Origin: an uncultured Bacilli bacterium
Lineage (GTDB): Bacteria > Bacillota_I > Bacilli_A > RF39 > UBA660
NCBI GenBank assembly: GCA_910579455.1
Contig: CAJTUT010000018.1
Location: 1 to 23,476, forward strand
Direction: 5' to 3'
DNA: 23,476 nt
A program made the position numbers and the translations under genes. The notes beneath the pieces were generated by a model that ran no database searches, was not told where the DNA came from, and saw nothing but the letters and a program-made list of their open reading frames with translations. Below, one piece after another: positions 7,617-15,425 of this stretch; the stretch's first letter is position 1; each line of letters opens with the position of its first letter.

Positions 7617-9252
7617 GAAATTTTTTTAATAATTTATCACCAAATACTTCCTGAATAGACTTTGTCTTTATCATATAAACAAAATATATACTCCCACCTA
7701 TTAAGGTATAAACTATAATGATAGGAATATTTAAAAATCTAGTTGCTGATGAAATAGGGATTACTAATTTTAAAATAAATAGGGAAATTACCATCAATAC
7801 AGTACCACATAAAATATTAATAAATTGTTTCGCTGTGGTTTCATATTTCACACCACACTTTTTATTAAGTGCAACTAAACAAATAACAAAAGATAATCCA
7901 TATCCAATAATAGTTGCTAAAATAGACCCATAGTAAGCCGGAAGACCAAGATGATATAACTGATTAATTAAACTAACATTTAATAGAGCTTTTAATACAA
8001 CACCTGAAAATAAACTAATAAATACTACCTTATAATATTTCAATACCTGGGTTATTGTAATGGCTGTAGTGAATAAACAAGTAATAAGTGCAACAAATAC
8101 ATAGAAATTCAAAATAGAAGGTCCATACTTACTAGCACCATAAAATACCATATAGACAGGTTTTGCTAAGAAACTAAGCCCTACTGTCATGGGGATAATT
8201 AAAAACATTAACATTTGAAAACTTTGATTAATTTTTCTATGAACCTCTTTTTTATTTCCAATTACTGCAGCTGAAGTTAAATTTGGAGTTAGACTAACTA
8301 GCATACCAGTTGAAATAGAAATAATAATCATATTAAATTTGGCTCCCCAAGTAGATAAAATACTCATAATACTTTCTGCTGTCTTAGTTCCATAAATATT
8401 TCCTAAGGCCTTTACAACTGTGACAGAATCTACCATACTATAAAGAGATTTAAAAATATCAATCATTATTAAGGGAAAAGCATAAATCATAATTTTCTTT
8501 AAAATTTGCTTATTAGTAATCTTGGGCTCTTTGACTTTTAATTCCTTTTCTTCAAATTTGTTTTTATTTTTTCTTCTCTTTTCAATTAAATAAAAATAAG
8601 AAGCTAAGGATCCAACGGTAGCACCAAAAACAGCTACTCCAACCGCTGTTGTTAAAGACAAGTGGAAGACTTTTAGGGTTAAAAAACTCCCTACTACAAT
8701 TACTAATACTCGCATAACTTGTTCGAATACTTGAGAAATAGCAGTAGGTGTAATGAATTTGTGTCCCTCAAAGTATCCTCTATAAATACTAAGTACAGGA
8801 ACTACAATAATTGCTGTTGAGATTACTCTAATGACAAATGTAACATCTTCAATGGTATTCCCGCCCTGTAGATCTCCCAATATAGCAGATGATAACTGTG
8901 GGGCAAAAATAAATAAAATGATAAAACATACGATACCCAAGGTAATAGCTATCTGCTTTCCTATTTTAAATGCCCTTTTTTTTGCATCATAATAGCCTAA
9001 GGTTTGATATTCACTTATAATTTTACTAATGGCAAGAGGAATTCCCGCTGATGAGATTGCCATAAATAGTAAATACAGGGTATAGGCATATCCATATAAC
9101 GCTCCTCCCTTTTCGCCAATAATAGCATAAAAAGGAATTACATATAAAACCCCTAATATTTTTGTAATAACAATTCCTAGGGTAGCCACAAATGCTCCCT
9201 GAACAAAGGAGTTTTTTTTCATAATATTCTTATTTGCACGTTTTTTCCTCAT
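7597..9252 (-). CDS. MurJ/SpoVB-type polysaccharide (lipid II) flippase
   Basis: A 551-residue polytopic membrane protein of the MOP superfamily, group MurJ (YtgP)/SpoVB. Such proteins flip lipid-linked peptidoglycan precursors across the membrane during growth or sporulation. About 14 hydrophobic segments are visible. The N-terminal segment VQGAFVATLGIVITKILGV, then YVIPFYAIIGEKGGALYGYAYTLY and SAGIPLAISKIISEY, are characteristic of this group. An ATG six codons upstream (9268-9270) has no ribosome site, whereas the chosen ATG follows AGGAAGTG, so the shorter form is preferred. Whether it is the housekeeping MurJ or the sporulation SpoVB paralogue is unresolved; the cse60-like gene upstream on the same strand makes both plausible. 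Confidence 0.9.
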   Translation of the reverse strand: MRKKRANKNIMKKNSFVQGAFVATLGIVITKILGVLYVIPFYAIIGEKGGALYGYAYTLYLLFMAISSAGIPLAISKIISEYQTLGYYDAKKRAFKIGKQIAITLGIVCFIILFIFAPQLSSAILGDLQGGNTIEDVTFVIRVISTAIIVVPVLSIYRGYFEGHKFITPTAISQVFEQVMRVLVIVVGSFLTLKVFHLSLTTAVGVAVFGATVGSLASYFYLIEKRRKNKNKFEEKELKVKEPKITNKQILKKIMIYAFPLIMIDIFKSLYSMVDSVTVVKALGNIYGTKTAESIMSILSTWGAKFNMIIISISTGMLVSLTPNLTSAAVIGNKKEVHRKINQSFQMLMFLIIPMTVGLSFLAKPVYMVFYGASKYGPSILNFYVFVALITCLFTTAITITQVLKYYKVVFISLFSGVVLKALLNVSLINQLYHLGLPAYYGSILATIIGYGLSFVICLVALNKKCGVKYETTAKQFINILCGTVLMVISLFILKLVIPISSATRFLNIPIIIVYTLIGGSIYFVYMIKTKSIQEVFGDKLLKKFQKKSAK

Positions 9253-9301
9253 TACAACACTTCCTGTCATTATTTTATAACTTTTCTGATTTTCTTATCT
9301 A

Positions 9302-9330
9302 AGAATACCATAAATTATAAGGTTATGCAA
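9302..9330 (-). promoter_or_regulatory. Promoter of the flippase gene
   Basis: On the minus strand TTGCAT (-35) and TATTCT (-10) are separated by exactly 17 bases, about 50 bases before the ATG. This gives the flippase a transcript independent of cse60. Confidence 0.6.
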
Positions 9331-9387
9331 TGATTTCAAAAATACAGGGATTCCTTTAAAAATATCAAAAATAATTCTATTTATTTA

Positions 9388-9558
9388 TTAATAATAAATA
9401 ATCATAGCCGAAAAGCAGTAAATTTGCTCTTCTCCAAGCATCGCACAACTTACCTGATATTTAATGTCTACTATTTCTTTTTCCGATTCTTCTAAAAACT
9501 TATTCACTGCCTCCTCTAAGTCTTTTTCACTCTCTTCATCAAATATTTTTACCTTCAT
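9388..9558 (-). CDS. cse60: Cse60-like sporulation protein (DUF2758)
   Basis: A 56-residue acidic protein beginning MKVKIFDEESEKDLEEAVN and ending with a beta-rich part carrying DIKYQVS, EQIYCFSAMIIYY. This matches my recollection of Cse60 of Bacillus, a small sigma-E-dependent sporulation protein of unknown mechanism. The open frame extends 25 codons upstream, but the ATG at 9556-9558 follows an ideal TTAGGTGAT site, so the short form is right and equals the family length. Two perfect palindromes lie immediately upstream. It implies that this lineage can sporulate or descends from spore formers. Confidence 0.8.
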   Translation of the reverse strand: MKVKIFDEESEKDLEEAVNKFLEESEKEIVDIKYQVSCAMLGEEQIYCFSAMIIYY

Positions 9559-9576
9559 AATATCACCTAATTCAAT

Positions 9577-9592
9577 GATAAAATATTTTATC
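9577..9592. promoter_or_regulatory. 16-bp perfect palindrome upstream of cse60
   Basis: GATAAAATATTTTATC is its own reverse complement. It lies 18 bases upstream of the cse60 start, between the ribosome site and the expected promoter region, and directly abuts a second inverted repeat. It is a candidate operator. Confidence 0.45.
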
Positions 9593-9606
9593 CACAAAAA
9601 TTGTGG
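9592..9606. repeat. Inverted repeat CCACAA-AAA-TTGTGG
   Basis: Perfect 6-bp arms around a 3-base centre, sharing its first base with the adjacent 16-bp palindrome. It lies in the divergent region between cse60 and the ABC exporter operon and could be an operator; no regulator gene is nearby. Confidence 0.4.
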
Positions 9607-9648
9607 TAAATTGTCCAAGACAAGTACTGTCAATAATGAAATTAAGTA

Positions 9649-9677
9649 TTTACAAATATATCATTATCATTTAGAAT
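9649..9677 (+). promoter_or_regulatory. Promoter of the ABC exporter operon
   Basis: TTTACA at 9649-9654 and TAGAAT at 9672-9677 with the ideal 17-base spacer, 25 bases before the GTG start of the ATPase. Each box differs from the sigma-A consensus by one base. Confidence 0.75.
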
Positions 9678-9686
9678 AATGATAAT
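9663..9686. promoter_or_regulatory. Operator-like inverted repeat centred on the -10 box
   Basis: ATTATCATT (9663-9671) and its exact complement AATGATAAT (9678-9686) flank the six bases TAGAAT, which are precisely the -10 hexamer. A dimeric repressor bound here would block open-complex formation. The half-sites resemble Fur-type ATTATCA, but their orientation and spacing (divergent, 10 bases apart) do not fit a Fur 7-1-7 box. Confidence 0.6.
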
Positions 9687-9701
9687 ATAAAGGAGATTCA
9701 T

Positions 9702-10640
9702 GTGAAAAAAATAATAGAAGTTAAAAATTTGACCAAACAATATAAAGAATTAAAAGCTATTGATAATTTATCTTTCGATGTAGTAGAAGGAGAGATATTT
9801 GGTCTTTTAGGACCTAATGGAAGTGGAAAATCTACAACCATTAATTGCATTTTACAACTTTTGAGTTTTGAAAGTGGTAGTATTAAAGTATTTGGTAAAG
9901 AAATGATGCCAGATAGTTATGATATTAAACAAAAAATAGGTGTAGTATTTCAAGAGGTTGCTGTATTTGATGAACTAACAGTTTATGAAAATATAGATTA
10001 CTTTTGTGGATTATATATTAAGGATAAAAAATTAAGAAAAGAATATGTTCAATATGCAATTGATTTAGTAGGATTAAATGACTTTGTTAAATTCCAGCCT
10101 AAAAAACTATCAGGAGGTCTACTTAGAAGACTTAATATAGCTTGTGGTATTGCTCATAAACCAAAATTAATCATTTTAGATGAACCAACTGTAGCTGTTG
10201 ATCCTCAAAGTAGAAATAATATTTTAGAGGGAATCAAAAAATTAAGAGATGATGGGGCAACTATTATTTATACCACGCACTACATGGAAGAAGTAGAAAT
10301 ATTATGTGATAGAATCATGATTTTAGATAAGGGAAAAATCCTTGCCAGTGGAAAAATCGATGAGTTAAAGCAACTTGCTAACATAGAAGAGAAAATCACA
10401 GTAGAAGTAAATGATATCACGAAAGAACAGTTATCGAAAATGAGCAAGTTAAAAAATGTTGAGGATGTATCATTCAATCAACCTAATCTAGTAGTGACTT
10501 ATAAAAAAGGGAATAACAATATTGTAAAGTTTATGGATTATTTAAATAAAGAAAAAATAACTTACACTAAAATCTTTTCAGAAAGACCAACTTTAAATGA
10601 TGTCTTTTTAGAACTTACAGGAAAGGATTTACGAGACTAA
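9702..10640 (+). CDS. ABC exporter ATP-binding protein
   Basis: A 312-residue ATPase of the multidrug/bacteriocin-type ABC exporters (DrrA/CcmA group). It shows Walker A GPNGSGKST at about 39-47, Q-loop FQE, signature LSGGL near 138, Walker B LIILDEP and the switch His in TTHYMEE, plus the typical C-terminal DrrA-like extension ending in PTLNDVFLELTGKDLRD. The start is GTG, six bases after AGGAG; an ATG overlapping it by two bases is followed at once by TGA. It powers the two permeases encoded downstream; the stop codon overlaps the first permease start (TAATG). Confidence 0.95.
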   Translation: MKKIIEVKNLTKQYKELKAIDNLSFDVVEGEIFGLLGPNGSGKSTTINCILQLLSFESGSIKVFGKEMMPDSYDIKQKIGVVFQEVAVFDELTVYENIDYFCGLYIKDKKLRKEYVQYAIDLVGLNDFVKFQPKKLSGGLLRRLNIACGIAHKPKLIILDEPTVAVDPQSRNNILEGIKKLRDDGATIIYTTHYMEEVEILCDRIMILDKGKILASGKIDELKQLANIEEKITVEVNDITKEQLSKMSKLKNVEDVSFNQPNLVVTYKKGNNNIVKFMDYLNKEKITYTKIFSERPTLNDVFLELTGKDLRD

Positions 10641-11818
10641 TGTTTATTCATAATTTAAAATATTTCTTTAAAATCATTTTTAGAAATCGAATGCTTATTT
10701 TTTGGACCTTTGCTTTTCCTATTATTTTAGGAACATTTTTTAATATGGCATTTTCTAATATAGAAAAAAATGAGCGATTAGATATCATTGATATAGCTAT
10801 TGTAGATAATCAATTATTTAAAGACGATGAAGTAATGAAGAATACATTTAAAGAATTAAGTAATAAGAAAAATAAAGATCAATTATTTAATACAAAATAT
10901 GTTGATTTAAATAAAGCCAAAGAACTATTAAGTAAGAATAAAGTAGTAGGGTACCTTTTATTAGAAGATAATAATACGCAAGTTGTCGTTTTAGATAATG
11001 GAATAGATGAAACTATATTCAAATATGTTGTGGATGAAATAATTCAAACAAAGGAAATGTTACCAGATGTTATTGAATATGAACTGCTAAATAGTACAAA
11101 AAAAGATCGTGAAGTAAATATCAACGAAATGTATAGTAATATAAATAAAATGATCCAAGAAGATAAGTCTAAGATAAAAGATATTTCAAAATCTAATTTG
11201 AGTTATACGATGATTGAGTTTTATACATTAATTGCTATGACTTGCTTATATGGTGGAATTATTGGTATGAGTGCTATTAATATGTGTCTTGCTAATATGA
11301 GTAACAAGGGAAAAAGAATTGAAGTTAGTCCTATATGTAAAACGAAAATTATTTTATCGAGTTTATTTGCTAGTTTTATTATTCAGTTAATTGGCCTTGC
11401 TTTACTCTTTATTTATACTATCTTTGTATTAAAAGTAGACTATGGAAGTAATATATTAGCAATAATATTATTATCTTTGGTAGGAACATTGGCAGGACTT
11501 TCTTTAGGTATCACAACAGCTGTATTGGTAAAAAAAGATGAAAATACAAAAATAGGAATCATGATTTCAACCACTATGATAGGTTGTGTTTTATCAGGCA
11601 TGATGGGAATTACCATGAAATATATTATAGATAAAAATATACCTATAGTGAATAAGTTAAACCCTGTCAACATGATTACTGATGGATTTTATTCTCTTTA
11701 TTACTATAGTGAATCAAATAGGTTTTTATTCAATGTGATTAGTCTTGTTATATTCTCATTATTTCTCATCCTAATATCAAGTATTAGATTAAGGAGGAAT
11801 AAGTATGATAATATTTAA
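10640..11818 (+). CDS. ABC-2 type exporter permease (first)
   Basis: A 392-residue permease of the ABC-2 (ABC2_membrane_3) type. A transmembrane helix at about 19-38 is followed by a roughly 150-residue extracytoplasmic region (IDIAIVDNQLF...) and then five to six helices in the C-terminal half (about 195-385), including the conserved LSGMMGI and NPVNMITDGFYSL stretch. Its start overlaps the ATPase stop and its end overlaps the next permease by 14 bases, so all three are one operon. Likely substrate is a hydrophobic toxin, antibiotic or lipid-like molecule, by analogy to linearmycin or bacteriocin exporters. Confidence 0.92.
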   Translation: MFIHNLKYFFKIIFRNRMLIFWTFAFPIILGTFFNMAFSNIEKNERLDIIDIAIVDNQLFKDDEVMKNTFKELSNKKNKDQLFNTKYVDLNKAKELLSKNKVVGYLLLEDNNTQVVVLDNGIDETIFKYVVDEIIQTKEMLPDVIEYELLNSTKKDREVNINEMYSNINKMIQEDKSKIKDISKSNLSYTMIEFYTLIAMTCLYGGIIGMSAINMCLANMSNKGKRIEVSPICKTKIILSSLFASFIIQLIGLALLFIYTIFVLKVDYGSNILAIILLSLVGTLAGLSLGITTAVLVKKDENTKIGIMISTTMIGCVLSGMMGITMKYIIDKNIPIVNKLNPVNMITDGFYSLYYYSESNRFLFNVISLVIFSLFLILISSIRLRRNKYDNI

Positions 11819-12953
11819 AACGTTTTTAAAAGTACTGAATAAATGTAAATTCCCACTAATTTTATATACAACAATTTTAGTATTCGTCTGCGGTTTTAAT
11901 ATGCAAACGAGTGAGAATAGTCTTTCCTTTGTAGAGTCAAGGCCAGATATACTAATCATTAATCAAGATGAGGAGAAGGGAATTACTAAAAATTTAGTAG
12001 AATATATAAAAGAAAATAGTAAGATCAAAAAAATTAAAGATAATGAACAAGCAAGAGATGATGCTTTGTTTTATCGAGATGTAAATTATATCATTTACAT
12101 TCCTAAAGGGTATAGAGAAGATTTTTTAAATGGGATGAATCCGGAAATAAAAATAAAAAGTACAAATGACTATCAGGCATCGTATGCTGATATGATCTTA
12201 AAAAGGTATTTAAAAGTTGCTAACACCTATCAAAGTATGGAAAAAAATGAGAATAGATTAATTGAAAAAGTGAATAAAACATTATCTAAAAAGACAAAAG
12301 TAGAGCTAACTACAAAAAAGGATACAGATAGTATTGAAAAAATGTCATTTTATTATAAATTCTTAAATTATAGCATACTAGCAGGATCTATTTATGTTAT
12401 TTGCTTAATATTATCTAGTTTTCATGAGGAAAAAATCAAAAAAAGAATAACAATTAGTAGTATTAGTTACAAAAAGCATAACCAGGTTTTATTATTATCG
12501 AATTTATTATTATCTTTAGTAGTATGGATGATTTATGTAGTATTAAGTATTGTTTTATGTGGAAAAATAGTTTTTACTTCATATGGACTAATATGTATTA
12601 TGAATTCTCTAATATTTACCTTATGTTCTTTAACGATCGCCTTTTTAATTAGTACTTTAGTAAACAACAAAAACGCTATTAATGGGATTATCAATGTAGT
12701 AGCTTTAGGATCAAGCTTCTTATGTGGGGCTTTTGTTCCTTTAGAATTCCTCCCAAAAAGTGTATTAAAGTTTGCTCATATTTTACCATCCTATTGGTAT
12801 ATTAATACTAATGAAATGATAAAAGATATGGAAGTAATGAACATAAATACAATTCAAGGTATCTTATTGAATATGGGAATATTAATAATCTTTTCTATAA
12901 TATTTATCATTCTTGCTAATATGGTAACAAAAAAGAAGTTGAAATCAAATTAG
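11805..12953 (+). CDS. ABC-2 type exporter permease (second)
   Basis: A 382-residue paralogous ABC-2 permease with the same plan: first helix at about 15-31, an extracytoplasmic domain containing RPDILIINQDEEKGI, and a C-terminal bundle of helices with SSFLCGAFVPLEFLPKSV, followed by the HILPSYWYINTN motif typical of such transporters. AAGGAGG precedes the ATG within the end of the upstream gene. Together with the first permease it should form the heterodimeric membrane channel of the exporter. A strong terminator follows directly. Confidence 0.92.
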   Translation: MIIFKTFLKVLNKCKFPLILYTTILVFVCGFNMQTSENSLSFVESRPDILIINQDEEKGITKNLVEYIKENSKIKKIKDNEQARDDALFYRDVNYIIYIPKGYREDFLNGMNPEIKIKSTNDYQASYADMILKRYLKVANTYQSMEKNENRLIEKVNKTLSKKTKVELTTKKDTDSIEKMSFYYKFLNYSILAGSIYVICLILSSFHEEKIKKRITISSISYKKHNQVLLLSNLLLSLVVWMIYVVLSIVLCGKIVFTSYGLICIMNSLIFTLCSLTIAFLISTLVNNKNAINGIINVVALGSSFLCGAFVPLEFLPKSVLKFAHILPSYWYINTNEMIKDMEVMNINTIQGILLNMGILIIFSIIFIILANMVTKKKLKSN

Positions 12954-12960
12954 GATTAAG

Positions 12961-12994
12961 ATAAGAAAATGAGTAATGATTTTCTTATTTTTTT
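12961..12994 (+). terminator. Terminator of the ABC exporter operon
   Basis: ATAAGAAAAT and ATTTTCTTAT form a perfect 10-bp stem around GAGTAATG and end in a T run. Confidence 0.85.
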
Positions 12995-13033
12995 ATGACT
13001 TATTTAAAGAGATAATAAAAAACAGTATAATGA

Positions 13034-13387
13034 CTATTTTCTATTTCTACTATCTTTATTTTTATTTCGTAAATCTTGATTACTACCTATCTCAAACATT
13101 GCTTCTTCCATCTTCCAAAATTTTTCCCCTGAAGGAACTGGATAATGATTCCCTTTAGTTGCTCGATCTCTTAATTCAAAATATATATCACATAAGTTTG
13201 GGTTTTGATCTTGTACACTTAATTTGCCTAATAATAAAGCAAATTTTTGATATTCTTCATTTGATAAAGGTAAGGATTTACTTAACTTCTGATCATCATT
13301 TGAAGAATGATAATCAGCAAGAATATCATATTTTCCTCAACCTCTATCTTCATACTTTTCATCAATTTGATTGATTAGTTGACATAT
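13034..13387 (-). pseudogene. Truncated gene remnant with in-frame TGA, unidentified
   Basis: The minus strand holds an open frame of clear coding character, interrupted once by TGA at 13337-13339 and without any usable start codon; an in-frame TAA sits just upstream at 13388-13390. The part after the TGA is 100 codons, including DILADYHSSNDDQKL, LPLSNEEYQKFALLLGKLS, FELRDRATKGNHYP and EKFWKMEEAMFEIG, a soluble and helical composition. I do not recognise the family. Missing start, internal stop and the adjacent plus-strand promoter invading its 5' end all argue for a decayed gene. Confidence 0.55.
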
Positions 13388-13399
13388 TTATGCTACAAT
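13371..13399 (+). promoter_or_regulatory. Promoter of the kinase-like gene
   Basis: TTGATT at 13371-13376 and TACAAT at 13394-13399 with a 17-base spacer, 33 bases before the ATG. A perfect TTGACA at 13379-13384 lacks a partner at proper distance. Confidence 0.55.
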
Positions 13400-13432
13400 A
13401 AGCCACATGTGTGTCAAGGGAGTAGATTATTT

Positions 13433-14260
13433 ATGGGAATAGATATAGAGAAAATTTCTACATTAAATTTAAATGAAAGTGCAATTATTAGTTATGGTGG
13501 AACGGCTAAAGTATATAGAACTATGGGAGATGATTTCTGTTATAAAAAATATAAAAAAACTTTAGGAATTGAAACAAGAAATATAATAAAAGAAAATCTT
13601 ACGAATCTTTCTAATACCAATTGTCCCCATTATTTAGTTACTCCTGATACGATCTATTTAGATGAAGAAGGGAATTTACAAACTCAAAAAATGCTTTATA
13701 TAGATGGAACAACAGGATATAGACAATTTCATCAAGAGTCTATTGAACATAAAACCAAAATTATTGATAAGTTAACAGAATTAGTAATGAGAATCACCAA
13801 ATTAGAGTATATCGTAACTGACTTAAAGTTGAATAATCTTTTATGGGATAAAAAATATAATTTCTTTGCGATTGATCATGACTTTACATTTTATCACACT
13901 GTTCCAGATGAGGTAGGAAAATTAATCAAAACAAATAAGAATGTGAGAACATACAATGATTTATTTGGGGAACTAAAACCAGAATATAATCTATATAGAT
14001 TATATTTTATTCTAGCTAGAATGCTAATTAGTATAGATGAGTATAATCTTGTCCATTCAATAAAACTAAATAAGAAAAATATTAGAGAAGATAAAATGTT
14101 AAAAACATTAAATTATTTTATTCAAAAAAATAGAAGTATTCCACAACAATTGAAAATGCAAATGAGAAATTTATTTACTGGAAATCAAGAAATTATCTTT
14201 GACAAAAATATGAAAAAAGATCTGCTTATATATTCAAAAAGAAAAAAGGCATCTTTATAA
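13433..14260 (+). CDS. Protein-kinase-like protein
   Basis: A 275-residue soluble protein with the outline of a small eukaryotic-type or APH-type kinase: a glycine-containing loop SYGGTAKVYRT (residues 20-30), a lysine-rich strand YKKYKK (about 37-42) that could hold the ATP-binding lysine, a catalytic-loop-like VTDLKLNNLLWD (D130, N135), and a metal-binding-like AIDHDFT (D148 or D150) in place of DFG. It is short, with a reduced C-lobe. Active or pseudokinase status and substrate are unknown. The open frame extends upstream to a TTG, but the chosen ATG has GGGAG about 10 bases before it. It stands alone between two pseudogenes. Confidence 0.65.
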   Translation: MGIDIEKISTLNLNESAIISYGGTAKVYRTMGDDFCYKKYKKTLGIETRNIIKENLTNLSNTNCPHYLVTPDTIYLDEEGNLQTQKMLYIDGTTGYRQFHQESIEHKTKIIDKLTELVMRITKLEYIVTDLKLNNLLWDKKYNFFAIDHDFTFYHTVPDEVGKLIKTNKNVRTYNDLFGELKPEYNLYRLYFILARMLISIDEYNLVHSIKLNKKNIREDKMLKTLNYFIQKNRSIPQQLKMQMRNLFTGNQEIIFDKNMKKDLLIYSKRKKASL

Positions 14261-14269
14261 TAAGATGTC
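14242..14269 (-). terminator. Terminator at the end of the minus-strand pseudogene unit
   Basis: On the minus strand GACATCTT and AAGATGCC (8 pairs, one G-T) enclose ATTATA and are followed by TTTTTTCTTTTT. The hairpin overlaps the last codons of the plus-strand kinase-like gene and may also end that gene, though without a T run on that side. Confidence 0.7.
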
Positions 14270-14330
14270 TTCAAAATTATATTGGTGAATACTCAAAAGA
14301 AAATTTCAATATTCTCTTTTTTAGTTTATG

Positions 14331-14344
14331 ATAATGTACATTAT
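14331..14344. repeat. 14-bp perfect palindrome ATAATGTACATTAT
   Basis: A self-complementary sequence in the short gap between the kinase-like gene and the P-loop pseudogene, just beyond both 3' ends. No role is evident. Confidence 0.35.
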
Positions 14345-14349
14345 AATGT

Positions 14350-14935
14350 CTAATTTTCTTCTATTCCTAACAAAAACTTGTTGAAATCATCATAGTACTT
14401 TAACTGTTTTGTTCTTCTTCGAATCCAATACCAGATATTAAAGTAGTATTGTTTTTTTGTAATTTGATTGTTGTTCAACTCACTTTTCTTTCTATTGATA
14501 TTGCGAACTATTGATCTTTTCCAACACTTAAAAATACAGGTTCTTTTAATTATTACTTTACCTTTAATTTCACTTAAACTTAAATATCTATATATATGTT
14601 GCCCTTCCAAAACATAGATAACAGACTCATTTATATTGTCAATATAATTTATAATTTCCTGATAATAGTTTTAAAAATATCTCTCATTGTTCTGATTTGG
14701 AAACTTTTTTTGTAGTATTCTATTAATTCTTGATGTATCTTCATTCATATTTTCCTTATCTTGTCCACGATATAAACAGTCTAAGGAAATAACAATATAA
14801 TTGTTGTTATCCCTATATTTATCTGCTAATGTTGTTTTACCTGATCCAATCATTCCCGTTATATTAATTATATTATGATCTACACAAAACTTCTAAATCT
14901 TTTTGATCTACAAATAGCTTAATCTTTTTCTTCAT
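14350..14935 (-). pseudogene. P-loop nucleotide kinase-like gene, broken twice
   Basis: The minus strand from an ATG at 14933-14935 with an AAAGGAT site encodes about 195 residues of an adenylate-kinase-like P-loop protein, now in three pieces. The first 15 or so codons (MKKKIKLFVDQKDLE) are in one frame; a one-base excess around the AAAA run at 14886-14889 shifts to the frame carrying NIINITGMIGSGKTTLADKY (Walker A) and ISLDCLYRG. A TAA at 14671-14673 then interrupts the same frame, which continues as NYYQEIINYIDNINESVIY, LEGQHIYRYLS and a basic region (IKRTCIFKCWKRSIVRNINR), up to the true stop. Dropping one base and reading through the TAA restores a complete protein. Its original substrate is unknown. 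Confidence 0.8.
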
Positions 14936-14973
14936 ATCCTTTGCCTCATATCTATATTATTTATGAATTTCAA

Positions 14974-15405
14974 CTAGTGCCACAAGGAAAACTTTTTAGT
15001 TAGAGGATCTATAAGCTCTTTTTCCCCAAAAGCAGTTATGCAAAAATAATTCATATCTTCATTTGAAGTTTGCTTAGTTTTATCTAATTGTTCCTTATAA
15101 GTATCACCTGTCATAGTTTCAGTAAAATCAGTAAATAAAACATGATTATCAATGAAATTTTGTCTTAACCTTTTAATTTCGTTATTTTTTCCCCTTAAAA
15201 CAATTAATGATAAGCCTGATATACTTTTATGTAATAAGCCATCTTTATCCTCAAAGTCTAGAAAACTCATTTTTTCTTTTATCTCTTCTGGCGCAATTCC
15301 AACTAGCCCAGCACAAGAATGAGCAATGGCGTTTAAAGCCTTTCCCATTTCCAATTTTTTATTAACTACTACTACAAATTTATGTGTTTCATTATATACC
15401 ATCAT
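14974..15405 (-). CDS. DUF2000 protein (peptidyl-tRNA hydrolase 2-like fold)
   Basis: A 143-residue protein opening with KFVVVVNKKLEMGKALNAIA and HSCAGLVG, the pattern of the DUF2000 family, which is structurally related to peptidyl-tRNA hydrolase 2. Known members have no assigned reaction; the catalytic residues of true Pth2 are not evident. The first in-frame ATG (15409-15411) touches the AAAAGG ribosome site, so the ATG two codons later is the better start. It begins 20 bases after leuS ends and has no promoter or terminator between, so it is the third gene of the T-box-controlled operon, an interesting place for a tRNA-hydrolase-like fold. Confidence 0.82.
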   Translation of the reverse strand: MMVYNETHKFVVVVNKKLEMGKALNAIAHSCAGLVGIAPEEIKEKMSFLDFEDKDGLLHKSISGLSLIVLRGKNNEIKRLRQNFIDNHVLFTDFTETMTGDTYKEQLDKTKQTSNEDMNYFCITAFGEKELIDPLTKKFSLWH

Positions 15406-15425
15406 ATCCATCCTTTTAAACTCAT

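Noticed and set aside
9649..9690. Classical Fur box in front of the ABC exporter
   Set aside because: GATAAT-type half-sites are present but do not form the 7-1-7 or adjacent hexamer arrangement. The divergent repeat around the -10 box fits another repressor better.
12976..13374. Two plus-strand open frames after the ABC exporter operon
   Set aside because: They lack ribosome sites, and the first starts inside the terminator. Their composition is that of the reverse strand of the coding remnant found on the minus strand.
13034..13387. UGA read as tryptophan in this genome
   Set aside because: Genes here use TGG for Trp, and TGA acts as a stop in the gene overlapping trmB. One TGA in a remnant without a start codon is not evidence of recoding.
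12961..14260. Kinase-like gene as fourth member of the ABC exporter operon
   Set aside because: A strong terminator, a decayed opposite-strand gene and a separate promoter stand between them.
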